Shown: positions 42,701 to 57,680 of the stretch, one piece after another
Layout: the number at the start of each line of letters is the position of its first letter
Position numbering within the stretch: position 1 is the first letter of the stretch
From: Vanilla planifolia
Lineage: Eukaryota; Streptophyta; Magnoliopsida; Asparagales; Orchidaceae
Reading direction: 5' to 3'
DNA: 64,000 bases
NCBI GenBank assembly: GCA_023846275.1
Contig: JAIUJO010000145.1
Span: forward strand, 207,001 to 271,000
Made by a program: the position numbers and the translations under genes
Notes under the pieces: generated by a model
The model's input: the letters and a program-made list of their open reading frames with translations, nothing else
The model's database searches: none
What the model was told of the DNA's origin: nothing

Positions 42701-45700
42701 TATAAACATGTACACACATATGCACACACATGTACACATGCACAAATACACATGCACACATGTATAAACACTACATATACCCATAAACATACAACCATCG
42801 ACACACACGAACATGGACATAGAAACATGCAAACAGACATATGCATGCACGCGCTAATGCACATATATTGACAATGACATGAACAACCATAGACATACAC
42901 ACACCCATAGACACATGGACACACACATGCATGCCCACACACACATGTAGACGCTCACACATAGGTATAAATCATGTGCACAAACACACACATGCACATG
43001 CATGCCTGCATGCACACATGTGTACCCATGCACACACATATGAAAAGTAAGCACTCACAAGCATAAGCACAGGAACACAAACATAAGCATGCACATAAGC
43101 ACATGTATGCATACACACACACATGCATAAGGACTCACACACATGTATAAGAAGGCTCACATGCACAATACACACACACATACACAATCACTAACACACC
43201 TATACACACATACATGCACACACACACTCAAACGAACCAACATGTGTACATGCTCACACACATGCACAAACATAGCAACACACATACACACATAAGCAAA
43301 CAAATACTTGCACATGCACACAAAAGAGCACACACTAAGTTGGACTTGCAAACAAACATACACACATGCAAATGCAGACACACATGTAAAAATGAAAATA
43401 TGCACACACATTCACATGTACAATTGCACTCGCATACATATGCACTTAAAGATGCAGGCACACACACACACATAGACACATGTACACCCTTGCATATAGA
43501 CATGCCCACACACACAAACACACTCATACAGACTAGAACAGAACACACTTGCAAGTACACACACACACAAACACATGGACACACGTACAATGACACATGT
43601 GTGCATTCACACACACACACTTGCATATGTATGCAACCATGTATGTATAAACATGCACCCACAAATATATGCATGCATGAACACATGTTCATGCACGCAC
43701 ACATGAACACGTGCACACATGCAAAAGAACACACACACATAGACACGCACAGGAGCAAATGCACAGATGCACACACACATGCAAATGCATAGTCACATGC
43801 AAACATGCATGCACACTCAAGCATACACACATGTAAGAACAACTCACACACGCAACACAAATAGGCACATACACTAAGTCACATTGCCATACATACACAC
43901 TAACTCACATATGTTGAAATGGACACACAAGCATGTAGGAATGCACATAAACACCCACACACACACACACATGCACAAAAACATGCTCACCTATATGCAT
44001 GAAATGATGTACACACGAACACACCCACACATATGTACACACAAATGCATATACATATAGACACACTTGCACACACACACATACATGGACGTACACAAAC
44101 ACAGTTGCACACTTACACTTACACTCATACACATGCACCACCCACACACATAACACACGCTCATGCCACATGCACACATATAGAGACAAACATATGCACA
44201 ACCACTCACATGCACACGTTCTCAAGCTCACACATGTACACATAAGATGATATGCGCATATGCACTTGCATACACAAACATGTGAGCACACAAATGAATA
44301 TATACATGCAAACACACCATACACACCCATTGAGACACACACACATACACAAAAGCACATGTATAGCACATGCAAAGACACACACAAGAAACACACACAT
44401 ACACATATACACATGTGCACACATGTGCACACAAATGTCCACACAAGCACACACCAACACACGTAAACATACACATATGCACACACATAGACACAGATAC
44501 AAGCATAGTCAAACAGACATGCATGCACACGATACACACACGTGCACATCCATACAGAAATAAGACCATGCATATGGATGAACATGCATACACAAACACA
44601 TGTAGTTACACAGATACACACACAAACACATAGATAAGCTAACACACACATGCACATACATATCATATCACATACACACATACATGCACACTCATGCACA
44701 ACATATGCACACACACACAGTCACACTTACAAATACACATAAATATGCAAAAGCATGCACACTTGTATATACACACATATATGCACACACACAGACTGAC
44801 ACACAAGTGCATGCACATGTGCTTGCACATGCTTTTGTTTAAAAATGCACAAAAATAATCACAAGCATGTACACACATATCACACAAACACACATGCACA
44901 CACATCTACGGGAACACGTAGACAACTCTCACACACACATGCATACACATGCATGCACATACCAACATTCAAATGCATATGCACATGCACACATACACCC
45001 ACACACACACAAACATATGCACACCAATGTGCATGCATAAACATATGCATACATCTATACACACATGTGCCCATGCGCACGCACACACATGAATAGACGC
45101 ACGCACCCAACAATAACACATACACACAAAATCACATACGAATACACAGACACCCACACACATACACACAAGCACACAAATATGGATGCACATAAATGCC
45201 TATAGATAGAAGCATGCACACACGTGCACAACTAGACACACAAGCAAACACACATATAAACATAATGCACACACATAAAGAAACATTCACACATGTACAC
45301 TTGCATACATGCACACTCCCACACACTCACACAAACTTATACACACTCATTGGTTCACACAGATGCACAAACTCCCATAAGTACACCAATACATGCTGAC
45401 ACATAGGCATGCACACACAAACATACACACACACACATACACCCACAATTATACATACATGCACATAAGCTGATGCATGCACTCACACACAAACACACAA
45501 GTATACACACATGTAGACACAGTAACACATGCATGTAGAGACACATTCAAACAGGCACAAACACAGACTTACACATTAACACATGCACATGAACACTCAC
45601 ACAAACATACATGCACAAGCACATGCACACACACACACATACAAAATCTCATTAACACATGCACACAAACACATTCACACACATTGGCACACACACACAC

Positions 45701-48700
45701 CTATACACTCGCAAAGTACCATAGACATGCACATAGAAACACACACACATACACAAAAACATAAATACACACGCACGCATCACAAACACATACATATGCA
45801 TGCACTCACATGCTTACATAAACACTCACACTCATATGTGCACATGCACATGCACATGTATACACACAAACACATACATACAAATATTCACAAACACACA
45901 AACACCCTTGCATGCACACATAAACGTACACATATGGAGACATACAGACATGCATGCATCCACAAACACATCCACATGTGTGTGCATGTACACACACACA
46001 CACGAACACACAGACATATGGACATACCAAAACACAGAAATGTATGCATATGTATAACACGTGCAAACCCATATAGATGTACGCACAGACACATTACCAC
46101 ACACACCCACACTTGCATGCCCACATGCACATACACACATAAACACAGACACACAAATGCCCATAAACACAGACATATAAATTCACAAATATGCATACAC
46201 ACACACACACACACATACACACATACATGAGCATATCCATACGAACACACATGCAACCATACATGCAACCACAAACACACATGCATTAATGCACACACAC
46301 ACCCATGAACTCATATGCACAAACACAAAAGGTTGCTTGCTCACACACATGCACAAACACATACACCCACATGCATGAGCTCACACACAGAAATGCATGT
46401 ACACCCACACACAAACACTCACATGCATAGACACTCATAGGCACACACATATGCACATGCTCACAAACGTGAACACAAATAATCTTATGTACAGACACAT
46501 GTGCACATACATACTCACACATGCACACACAAAATCACACAGAAAAACACACAGACTTGCATACACACGTAAGCACATGCACACACAAGCACACATGTAT
46601 GCACAAAAGCACACATCGATACAAGCACACACATCCTTACACAAGTATAGAAATGCCAATGCACATACATACACACACATATGAGCACATACCCACAACT
46701 ACACTAGCACACACACATGCACAAATAGATATGTGCACACATAGAGATGTATGCACAAAAACACACATAGACACATACACAAATTTAGATAGACACACCT
46801 CCACATGCACACATGAACACACACACATTCAAATGTGTATGCATGCACACCAAGATACTAACACATGCACATGCATGCAAACACATGTACACACACAAGT
46901 GCACAATTACGTGCTCATGCACTCACATGCAATTGCACACAAACACACAATCGTGCACACACACATGCACACACATACACGCTCACACATGCAAGCACAC
47001 ACATGCACATTGACACACACACACACACACACACTCAAGCATGCATGCACATAGGTAAATGTGAACACGCACAGGTACACACACAAGTGTGTCCATCCAC
47101 ATGTGTACACACACACACATTAGCTCTAAGAAACACCCCTCCACACCCATAGTTGCATGCACGTGCACACACACACATGAACCTATATACATTCATGCAC
47201 ATACACACACATAGACATGTAAGAACAAATGTAACTGCACAAAAAACACACACGTATAAACACATAGGTACGCAACCACACATGCAAATGCACAAACACA
47301 CACATATGTGTGCTCCCAAACACATACACACACACACATAGGTACTAACAGGCACACAAGCACACATGTACACAGAAGCACACATGCTCACACACATGCA
47401 CATGCATAAACTCAATCACACACCAACACACACATGCACACATGTGCATCAACACAGAAACACATGTGCACACATGCACATAAATGCACACAAAGACACA
47501 CACATATGTAGCCACACATGTATAAACACATAGCCTCAACGAACAAGCATCTACACATATATGCATGCATTTGCACATGCACACACACAAGCCCAAATAC
47601 AAAAACATTCATAGGCATGTAGACACAAACACACTCACGCACACACACATACACACATACATTAGACAACAACACACTCACATGTACAAACACACAGTTA
47701 AGAAAATAAATGTACACATGCATAAGAACATACATACAAACAAGCACACATGAACACAAGCACACACACACCTACACCCATGCCCACACAAATGCACATG
47801 TAGGAACACACATACATAACACACACACACATGCACAAGTGTATACACAAACATACTCACATGTGCACACAAATACTCCCACTCATATGCTCACACCTAG
47901 TCAAAAACAAATATATACACACACATGTACACACATATACACCCACAAACATACACACACAAGTACTCACACACTAACATGCATATGAGCCTATGCACAA
48001 AAGCACACACATGTACACCCACACATCCAAGCATACAAACATAGACACATGCACACACTCACATCAACACATGCACATAAAACACCCATCCACCTGTACA
48101 CACATATGCATGCCAATTCTCAAGTAAGCTTACGCTTGCAAACACACACATATGCACACTTTCATGCATGTAAAGATGCTCACAAACACATACATATACA
48201 CTCACAATCACATGCACATGCACATGCAAATTAACAAGGACACATACATATGCATACACACACACACACACGCCGACAAGCACACTGATACACAAATATC
48301 CACAAAAATGCTCAAACATAAATGCATACATACACATACAAACATACTCCAGCACACACATATGCACATGCACATACGTGCAAACTCATATACATATGCA
48401 AAAGCATACACATAGATAAACACACACACACACATATGCAATCATAGACACACACAAATAGACATACAAACTCACAAAAGCATGCACATGTATGCTTAAG
48501 CCTAGATAGACATTCATATACGTAAAAACATACACACTTATAGACACACACACACACAAACACATATAAAGATGCACACACACATACACATGCATTCACT
48601 CACACATGCAATAACACACATGTAAATCCACACACGCACTTGCCAATATGAATAGTCAAACTCACATGCATAGAAACACACATGCTCACACAAACACATA

Positions 48701-51700
48701 CACATTCACAAAATGCACACACATCCACACATGCACACATACTCACACATAGGCCCACATACACAAACACATAAACACATATGCACACACATTCATGCAC
48801 ATGCAAATAGATGCACAGACACGCACAACCACACATGCACATACACACACGCACACACTAAACATGTGCACGCGAACCCCCATGGACAAACACTCATATG
48901 CGAACAAGTACACTCATGGACAAACACATATGAACACAAGAATACACACACACTCACATGAATACCCACATACACACACACTTACGAGAACACATACACA
49001 TGAATTTGTATGATAACACACACATAGACACACACACACACATGCACACATGCATGCACATGCACATGCATGCACTCTCACATATGCATGTACATGTACA
49101 TATGCACAAACACACAAACACATGCAAACATAAAAACACACACACACATAGCATGCATTCACACACCCACATACACACATACAATCACAATCACATGTCT
49201 ACATATGCAAATACACATGCACACACATGCTCACACGCATGACCATGCATATACATACACACTTGCACGCTCATGCACACACAAACACATGCATAGACAT
49301 GAACAAATGCATAGACATGCACACAATTATATGCATACAAGCAAACAAACATAAGCATTCATGCACACACAAACATAGGCATACACACATATGCACATAC
49401 ACAAACACACACACATGAAACACAAGCAGGCATAGACACAAATATGCACATGCATATGCAGATCCACACAAACAAATGTACCCACGCACACATGCATGTA
49501 GACATTCATTCGGACGCACAAGTCCACACATGCACGCATAAAAAACACACATAGGCACCAGATGCATGCACACATATGTGCACACAAACACAAACATAAA
49601 TGCACACACACATGCATGCCCACATGTAGACATATGCACACTGATATGAACATAAATACAAGCACACATGCACACATGTACGTAAGTACACATGCACACA
49701 CATACACATAAACACACAAACAAATGCAAATGCACACATGAACATTCATGCATACACAGGCATGCACTCACACTCATATGTACTCACACAAACATGCTCA
49801 CACAAATACACACACATAGAGACCACATGACCACATATATAAATACACATGCACATACACAAGCACATGCACACAAAAACATACACACACATGAATGCAT
49901 GCAAGCACACAAATGCACACGCACACACACAAAGACAGATGTGTCTGCACATGCATGTCCACATGCCCAAAGGCACATACACAAAAAATATGCATGCATA
50001 TGCATACTCATATACACACATGCATACACACCCATGCACATGCATATGCATGCCAATGAATATATAGTCACAAATGCACATGTACTCACTTGCACTTACA
50101 CACATACATACTTATTCACACATGCATATGCACATAGACATACACTAACACATAGTCACATGAGCACACACATGCACACATAAAAACATATGCACACACA
50201 CCCACACATACACACATGCACTCACAAACAAATTGTCATACCCCACGTGCACATGCACATGCACAAGCATGCACACACACTCACACTTGCATAGGCACAT
50301 GCATACACACATATAAACACATGTGCACATGCATAACCACACACATATATAGAAGCATACATAAATACAAGCTCATAGACTCGCACACCCAAGCACACTC
50401 ACATTCATACCCAAACACAAGCATGCATGGATACATACATACTTGCACACACTGCATGCACATAAATGCACTCACACATTCATGAACACACCCATAGGCT
50501 TACACATGCACACATGCACAATTGTATAAACACATAAGCACAATTGCACAAACACGCATGAATGCACATGTAAATACAAATACGTGCAAGAACAGACCAT
50601 GCACAAATACTAAGATGGACAATTAAACAGATACACACATGTGCTAATACAATCACACATGCACACATACAAATGAACAAATACACACATATGCAAACAC
50701 ACACACAAACACACTCACACCCACACAAACACATATGAACACATGCACATACACAAACACATACATATACATGCACACAAAAAAACACAAACATATGCAC
50801 ACACACACACACACACTTATAAACACACACAACCACACACATACACAAAGACTCGCACACACATCCACTCGCATGCATGCATGCACACAAACAAACTTAC
50901 ACAGTGATTCACAAACATATCCACATGCATGAATGCATGCAAACAAATATTAGCATACACACACACAATTGCACATAGACTTGCACACACCCACACATAC
51001 ATATTAATGCACACACATGCACATACATAAACCTATACACAATAAAGCACATGCACACGCACAAATACACAGGCATAGACACATGCCAATGCACACAAAG
51101 ATTCTCGCTCACATGCACACATAACTTCACTTGCATACAAACACATGGATGCATAGACACATACAGACATCCACACTCAAGCATGCACACAAAAACTAAA
51201 ACATGTGCACACACAAACAAAAATATACAAGCACACACATACATTCACACATGCACAAATGCACACACACATACACATGTATGCACATGCATACAAACAA
51301 ATGCACATGCACAAGCACACGCACATGCCCACACTCATGCATGCACACATACACACAAACACACACACAGACTCGCTTGCACACAAACATACATATACAC
51401 ATGCAGACACTCATACGCATAGACACGCATACATGAATGCAAACACTTGTACATGCACACACCCATACATGCTGATGCACACACATATGCATAGCCATAT
51501 GTACGCATACATGTACACACTTGTACATGTGCATGTGTACTCTTAGACACACATGTATGGATACACACACACACACACACACTCACATACATGTTCATAC
51601 AGATATACACACATGCACATATGTAGAGATACACACATAAGCACATGTGGACACACAAACACAAACATATGGGCATACACACATGCACAAATACAACGAC

Positions 51701-52015
51701 TCATGCAAGAATAGGCACACACACACAAACATGTAGATAGACATGCATAACCACACATATACACATGCACACACATGAACACAATCACATACATGCACCC
51801 ACACACACATGTTTCCATATACACACACACATAAATGCTCTCACTCATGCACATAGACATTCACCGACACAAATACTAACAAAGAACCACACACATGCTC
51901 ACACACACAATAGAACACACTAACAAAGACACATATGTGATCGTGTGCACTCACACACACACACAAGTACACATGCATACAAAGAGATGCACACACATGC
52001 ATATATGCACACCCT

Positions 52016-52027
52016 CCCCCCCCCCCC
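52016..52027 (+). repeat. C12 homopolymer
   Basis: Twelve C residues preceded by ccct and followed by acacacacac. The equivalent place in module A1 (about 20,620-20,690) has no C run, so the run arose after the A1/A2 duplication or was lost from A1. It is also a position prone to sequencing error. Confidence 0.88.
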
Positions 52028-54966
52028 ACACACACACAAAAATGATGCACACATGCACATTATTGCAAATGAACACCGACAAACATAAACGTGAACATGC
52101 ACACCAGCACAGACACATATGCAAATACATGCACAAAAACAAACACGCACCCAAGAGAACACATGCTAACACATAAGCACACACATCCAAACACAGACAC
52201 AAGCATACACACACGCATGCACTCATGCATATGCACATGCATACACACTCACATGCCCATGCAAACACACGTATGCACCCACACAAGCACATGCACACAT
52301 GTAAAGCACACACAAACATGCACAACTATGCACTTGCACAAACTAATACACCTGTGCACACATATGCACATACTTTTTCTCTGGCACACCTCAAACACTT
52401 GCACACACACATATACACACGTAGTTGTGCACTCATATGCACACATGAACACTAACACATAGCCATACACTCACGCATGCACACACACACGCATATGAAT
52501 GCCAACATGCACACATGCATGCTCCCAAGCACACACACACAAGAACATGCACAAGCATACATAAACACATACACACACACTTGTGCACATGTACGAACAC
52601 ACATACACTCACACGCATACACGCCCATGCACAAATGAATATACACACACAAAACATACTCACACAAGAACAAACATACATAATCGCACATGTAAATGCA
52701 AATAAATGTGCACCCACACATGAACATGCACACACATGCATGCACACACACACACATAACCACATAGACACAGATGTAAATATACATACCTGCACACAAA
52801 ACACACGAATAACATGCACGCAAAGACAATCAATATGCAAATGCACTCGCACATGTAAACACACCCACTCAAAAACTCACATCCGTATGAACACATAAAA
52901 TCTAACACATACACATATGCACCCATACACTCACACATAAACTCACACATATGTGTATGCATAAAGCACATGCACAATGCATATACCCACATGCATGCAT
53001 ATACACACATACAAAAACATACACGTGTACACACATATGCATGCAAACATGCACACATCTGCATGAACACATATAGAGACGTGTGTGTGCATTCACACCC
53101 ACATACACACAAATGTACATACACTTGCATTCTTTCACACTCACATGACACACACACATGAATGCATTAACACACGCACACAACAAGAAAGCACATGCAC
53201 GCACAAACACACATAAACAAACATGCATGCACATGCACGAGTACAAGTGCACCCACAAATGAACATGTGCATGCAAACACATGCACATGTACACATAAGA
53301 AAATGTGTATACACATAGACACATAGTCACAAGCACACACATGAGCTCATAGACATGCTCACATATAGGCACACGCATGCACATGCACCTATGCATTCCT
53401 ACATGCATAGATTCATTCACACACATTCAAATACAGACACACACATAGACATGTACACACAAGCACACATAAACTTGCGCACACAAATAAATATGCACAT
53501 GCATGTACATAAATTGACACACACAATCACATGCCTAAGTATGCACACAAATGCTCATAAACACACACACACACATGCACGTGCATGCACCCACACTCAT
53601 ATGCACATGTAAGCATGCACACACACATACACATGCATAAACTCACATACACACACATGAACAAACATACACACACATATATACACACACGCACACACAC
53701 AGCCAAACACATCCACACAGAGGTACACGCACATGCACACAAACACACACATGTAGGCGCACACATGCACATAAACACACACCAATATAGACGAACATGC
53801 ATCATACATGAACACACACACACATGCACACACACTTTCATACACAATTACACATGCATAAATCCATGTACAAACTTACACATATGCACATAGACACAAA
53901 CCAACATAGATAAACATGCACACACATACACCCATACAGGAACACACACACATGCATACACAATTACACACGCACAAACACATGTACAAACCCACACACA
54001 TGCATGTATTTACATGCACACAAAGACATGTAAACATACACATGTGCACACACATGCAGACAAACACACATATGCATGCACACACATACACACACACATG
54101 TGCACATACATATATACTAACACACAGACATAGTACACACACATACATAAATATTTACAAGCATGCACACACATAAAAAAATGCACATGTTCACACACAG
54201 GTGCACACACACATGTAGATATGCACTTGCACACACATATATAGACACACACACACACACATGCAAGCACACATGTTGATGAACAAACACACTCACTTAC
54301 ATGAACACACACATCCACACACTCCAACACATGCATACAAACACAAGAACTCATGTGCATGTGAACACACACATAAACATGCACGTATGGACATGCACAC
54401 ACACATGCACAAAAGTACACACAAACACATGAACACACACAAACACACATGCATGTGAACATACATGCATGCACATACACAGAAATTCTTACATGCACAC
54501 ACATGCATGCACAATGTACACAGAAACACATGCAAACACTCATGGATGTATGCAAGCATTCACACAAACACACTCATGCACACACAATTACACATGTATG
54601 ACAATGCACATGTGCATGGATATGCTCCCAAATGCTTCTACACACACATACAAACATAGAGAAACATATGGCTAGGCACAAAAGACATGAAAATAAACTC
54701 ATGCAAGCGTGCACACACATATGCACACACATACATAAGCAAATACAAAAGCACAAGAACAAATTTGTAGTCTCACATTCACACACTTGCTGAGGCACAA
54801 GCACATGCACAAACATGGACATATAAAAACACAAGAGCACACACACACATGCTCAGACACAAACACACACACACATATGCACATAAGTACACACACATGC
54901 ACACAGATAAACATGCACACCCACACATGCTCTCACACATACACACACACAAACACACTTCCACAC

Positions 54967-54988
54967 ACACACACACATGTGTGTGTGT
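54967..54988 (+). repeat. 22-bp perfect palindrome, CA to TG switch
   Basis: acacacacaca followed directly by its reverse complement. It is the clearest place where the plus strand switches to TG, for one half-arm only. The matching site in A1 (about 25,453-25,470) has a shorter switch, catatgtgtgtg. Confidence 0.85.
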
Positions 54989-56520
54989 ACATATTCTCAC
55001 GCACTTGTAGACACCAACACAAACACTCTCATACATACACATACATATACAAGCATATATGCATGCATACATGCACACACTCAAATATGCACACACACAC
55101 ATGCACACAATCATGCAACACACACACACACACTCCCAAACATGCATTAACATATACACAAGTACACACACACACATCCAAATAAGCATGCTCTTTCATG
55201 CACACATAATTGTACACAAATGTGCACACACACACATATAGACATACCAGCACATGAGCACACACCAACTCGCACACATGCACATAGACACACACAACTG
55301 CCTACGCATACACACTTCCACACATGCACATAAGAACACAAACATGCATACACATGCATGCAAAAAGACTTAACATTTGCATGGATGCTTACATGTAAAT
55401 ACACATGTATGCAAACACATGCATATTCACACATGTGCATATGCACAAGCACACACAAACTCATCAACACAAACATGCACACGCATATAGACACGTATAT
55501 ACACAAACGTGCATATGCACATATGCGCATACAGCTTGACACACACACACACATGCATGCACATTAATAGAGACACATGCAAAGAAATGCACAAATACAT
55601 ACACATGCACATGCACTCAGATGCAAACACATGCACCCACATTCTCACATATGCACACACACACACACAAAGACAAGTACAACCACATTAACACACAAAA
55701 AAATTTACACAAATATAAACACATACAAACATGCACATATACATATACAAATATACATAGACACATGCAATCTTATGTACACACACAAGCACTCATGCAC
55801 ACAAAAATGTGCATACACATACACACAAATGTACACACAAGCATGCATACATAATTATAAATAAATAAAGGCAAACACACATGCACACATGCATACACAT
55901 GTAGACACATGCACTCATTTGCACACACTACCACACACACATAAGCACAACAACACTTATGCACAAATGCATGCATATTAATTACACATGTATAAGGAAA
56001 AATAGTCACATGCACACAGACTCAATCACACACACATAACCAAACATGCAAATGTGCATACACAAATACGCATAAGGACACACATAGATGGATATACAAA
56101 TATAGTCTTCCACACGTACACACACGTGCACACACAAACACATAATCACACATGCACACACAGATGCACAAAGCATCCATGCATCCATAAAAATATGCTT
56201 GCATAAACAAATATATGAACACATACCTATACATGTAGACACACACACATGCACACACATAAACAAATGTGCACATAGATGCATACAAACACTAACACAC
56301 AAACACACACATGCACATACACACACCCACACACACATTTGAATGCATACACATATGCACGAATGAAGATGTAGATGCAGATATGCACATCCATGTGCAC
56401 TACCACACATACACTAGTGCACACATGACCACACTTGCACCCACACTAACACACACATGCACACAAACACACAAAAATAGAAGCATGCATGCACACATAT
56501 ACAAACATGCATGTGTGCAT

Positions 56521-57020
56521 GTACACACACACACCCACACCAGCACTCACAAATGTGCACACAAGTACACATAGCACACACACTCTCACACACACTCACA
56601 CTCACACTCACACTCACACTCACACTCACACTCACATCCACACATGGGCACACAATCACATTCAAACTCATAATTGCACACTTACATGCACACACACACA
56701 CACACACATGCACATGCATACAAACACTTATGTATAAGCAAATATTTTACAACACACAAATAAATGCAAGCACACACACATGCATATGAAGGCACACACA
56801 TGAGCATGCTTGTGTGCACCCACAAACACAAGCACATACACACAAACATGCATACACATACACACATAGACACTCACATGCATACACACAAACACACACA
56901 TACACATATACATAAAATCACATGCACACACATATACACACATTAATACAAAAGAAAAAACACACAAACATACACAAGTGCATGCACACTCACATAGACA
57001 TGTGCACCCACAAACATGTG
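56521..57020 (+). repeat. CA-block module C, copy 3, at the right edge
   Basis: Contains cacacccacaccagcactc, (ACTCAC)7, cacattaatacaaaagaaaa and cacactcacatagacatgtg in the order seen in C1 and C2. The block ends inside this module: the expected cacctatacacaaacatgc part and module B are missing. The edge therefore cuts a higher-order unit. Confidence 0.8.
56594..56635 (+). repeat. (ACTCAC)7 hexamer run, C3
   Basis: Seven perfect units followed by atccacacatggg, the same flank as C2. It is the longest of the three arrays. Confidence 0.9.
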
Positions 57021-57342
57021 TCTATATTATTTCATTAAACTACTTAAAATAATATGAAGACTAAAACATTTTTTACATTATTATCAGTATTATGACACAT
57101 TAAAATTAAATCCTAGGTAATAATATATTTATTATTTAGTTAATTTTTATAAATTATAAACATTTGAAAAAATATTCTAAATGAGTTGTTGACATATATT
57201 TTAAACATTTATTATACATTAAAATACTAATAATCATTTAATTGTTTCTTATATAATAATAAAAAAATTATTTATATTTGTTATGTAGCAATATTAATAA
57301 ATATTATAAGATAAAAAATTCAATATAATGTTTATTTAATTA

Positions 57343-57680
57343 TTTCTCTCCCTTTGCTTTTTTAATCTAAATAGCTCTCATATTCTCTCAGCTTTCTCAA
57401 CCATTTTATTTCTCTCATTTTTCTCTTCCCTCTCTATCACTTTGTCTTGGCCAAACTAACTCTCTTATAAGGCTCCTTATTTTGTTATTCTTCTCTTTTT
57501 TCAATTTATTCTTTATTCTCTCTACCTCTGCTATCTCTTATCTATTTTACTTTTTCTTATTCTCTTTAATGAATCACCTCTCTCTTTTTTCTTTATTAAT
57601 ATTTTCTTTTTTATAACTCATTAATCATTCAATGACTCCACTCTCTTCTAGTGTACTTAGCTCCATGACCACTATCACTA
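57343..57680 (+). repeat. CT-rich tract of unit R1
   Basis: About 340 bp of tctctc/tttctc sequence, the reverse-complement type of the left-hand GA tracts. It is followed by caattaacattagttaag, the usual lead-out in plus units. Confidence 0.85.

Larger units (their letters stand above)
30566..47450 (+). repeat. Central CA-block region without a partner recognised by eye
   Basis: About 16.9 kb of the same CA-rich polymer. I could not match its rare interruptions to modules A, B or C, though short resemblances exist (for example gaatagacgca near 35,805 and 45,090). It contains most of the non-CA islands listed separately. It may hold older, more diverged copies. Confidence 0.6.
47450..56520 (+). 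repeat. CA-block long module A, copy 2
   Basis: Collinear with copy 1. Additional shared markers are tgcacttgcagac / tgcacttgcacac near 24,750 / 54,223, cacttgtagacaccaacac near 25,481 / 55,001, and catgaagatgta-like / aatgaagatgtag strings near 26,845 / 56,364. It lacks the 1.7-kb segment of copy 1 and carries its own C12 run. It leads directly into module C3, as A1 leads into C1. Confidence 0.8.
14081..57020 (+). repeat. About 43 kb degenerate CA megasatellite
   Basis: For 42.9 kb the plus strand is almost only A and C with scattered T and G, built from acacac, acatgc, catgca, acaaac and acatac. Most substitutions relative to (AC)n are transitions, so purine-pyrimidine alternation is kept over long stretches. 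The strand bias never reverses. Overlapping open frames throughout are Thr/His-rich on plus and Cys/Val/Met-rich on minus, as ACA/CAC and TGT/GTG codons dictate. They show no domain, no consistent start and homologous repeats that read in different frames. I consider none of them a gene. Internal modules are listed separately. Confidence 0.97.

Noticed and set aside
14031-56946. Hundreds of open frames rich in Cys/Val/Met (minus) or His/Thr (plus)
   Set aside because: They arise because CA/TG dinucleotide repeats lack stop codons. Several frames are open over the same DNA, and paralogous module copies do not conserve the frame.
14081-57020. Telomeric or interstitial telomere repeat
   Set aside because: No runs of the plant telomere heptamer (CCCTAAA/TTTAGGG) are visible.
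14081-57020. Animal origin suggested by CA richness
   Set aside because: The 5S relics on both sides have the plant-type 3' half, and the spacer is continuous up to both block edges.
14081-57020. CRISPR-like array
   Set aside because: There is no constant repeat length with unique spacers. The periodicity is dinucleotide and modular, and the context is eukaryotic.
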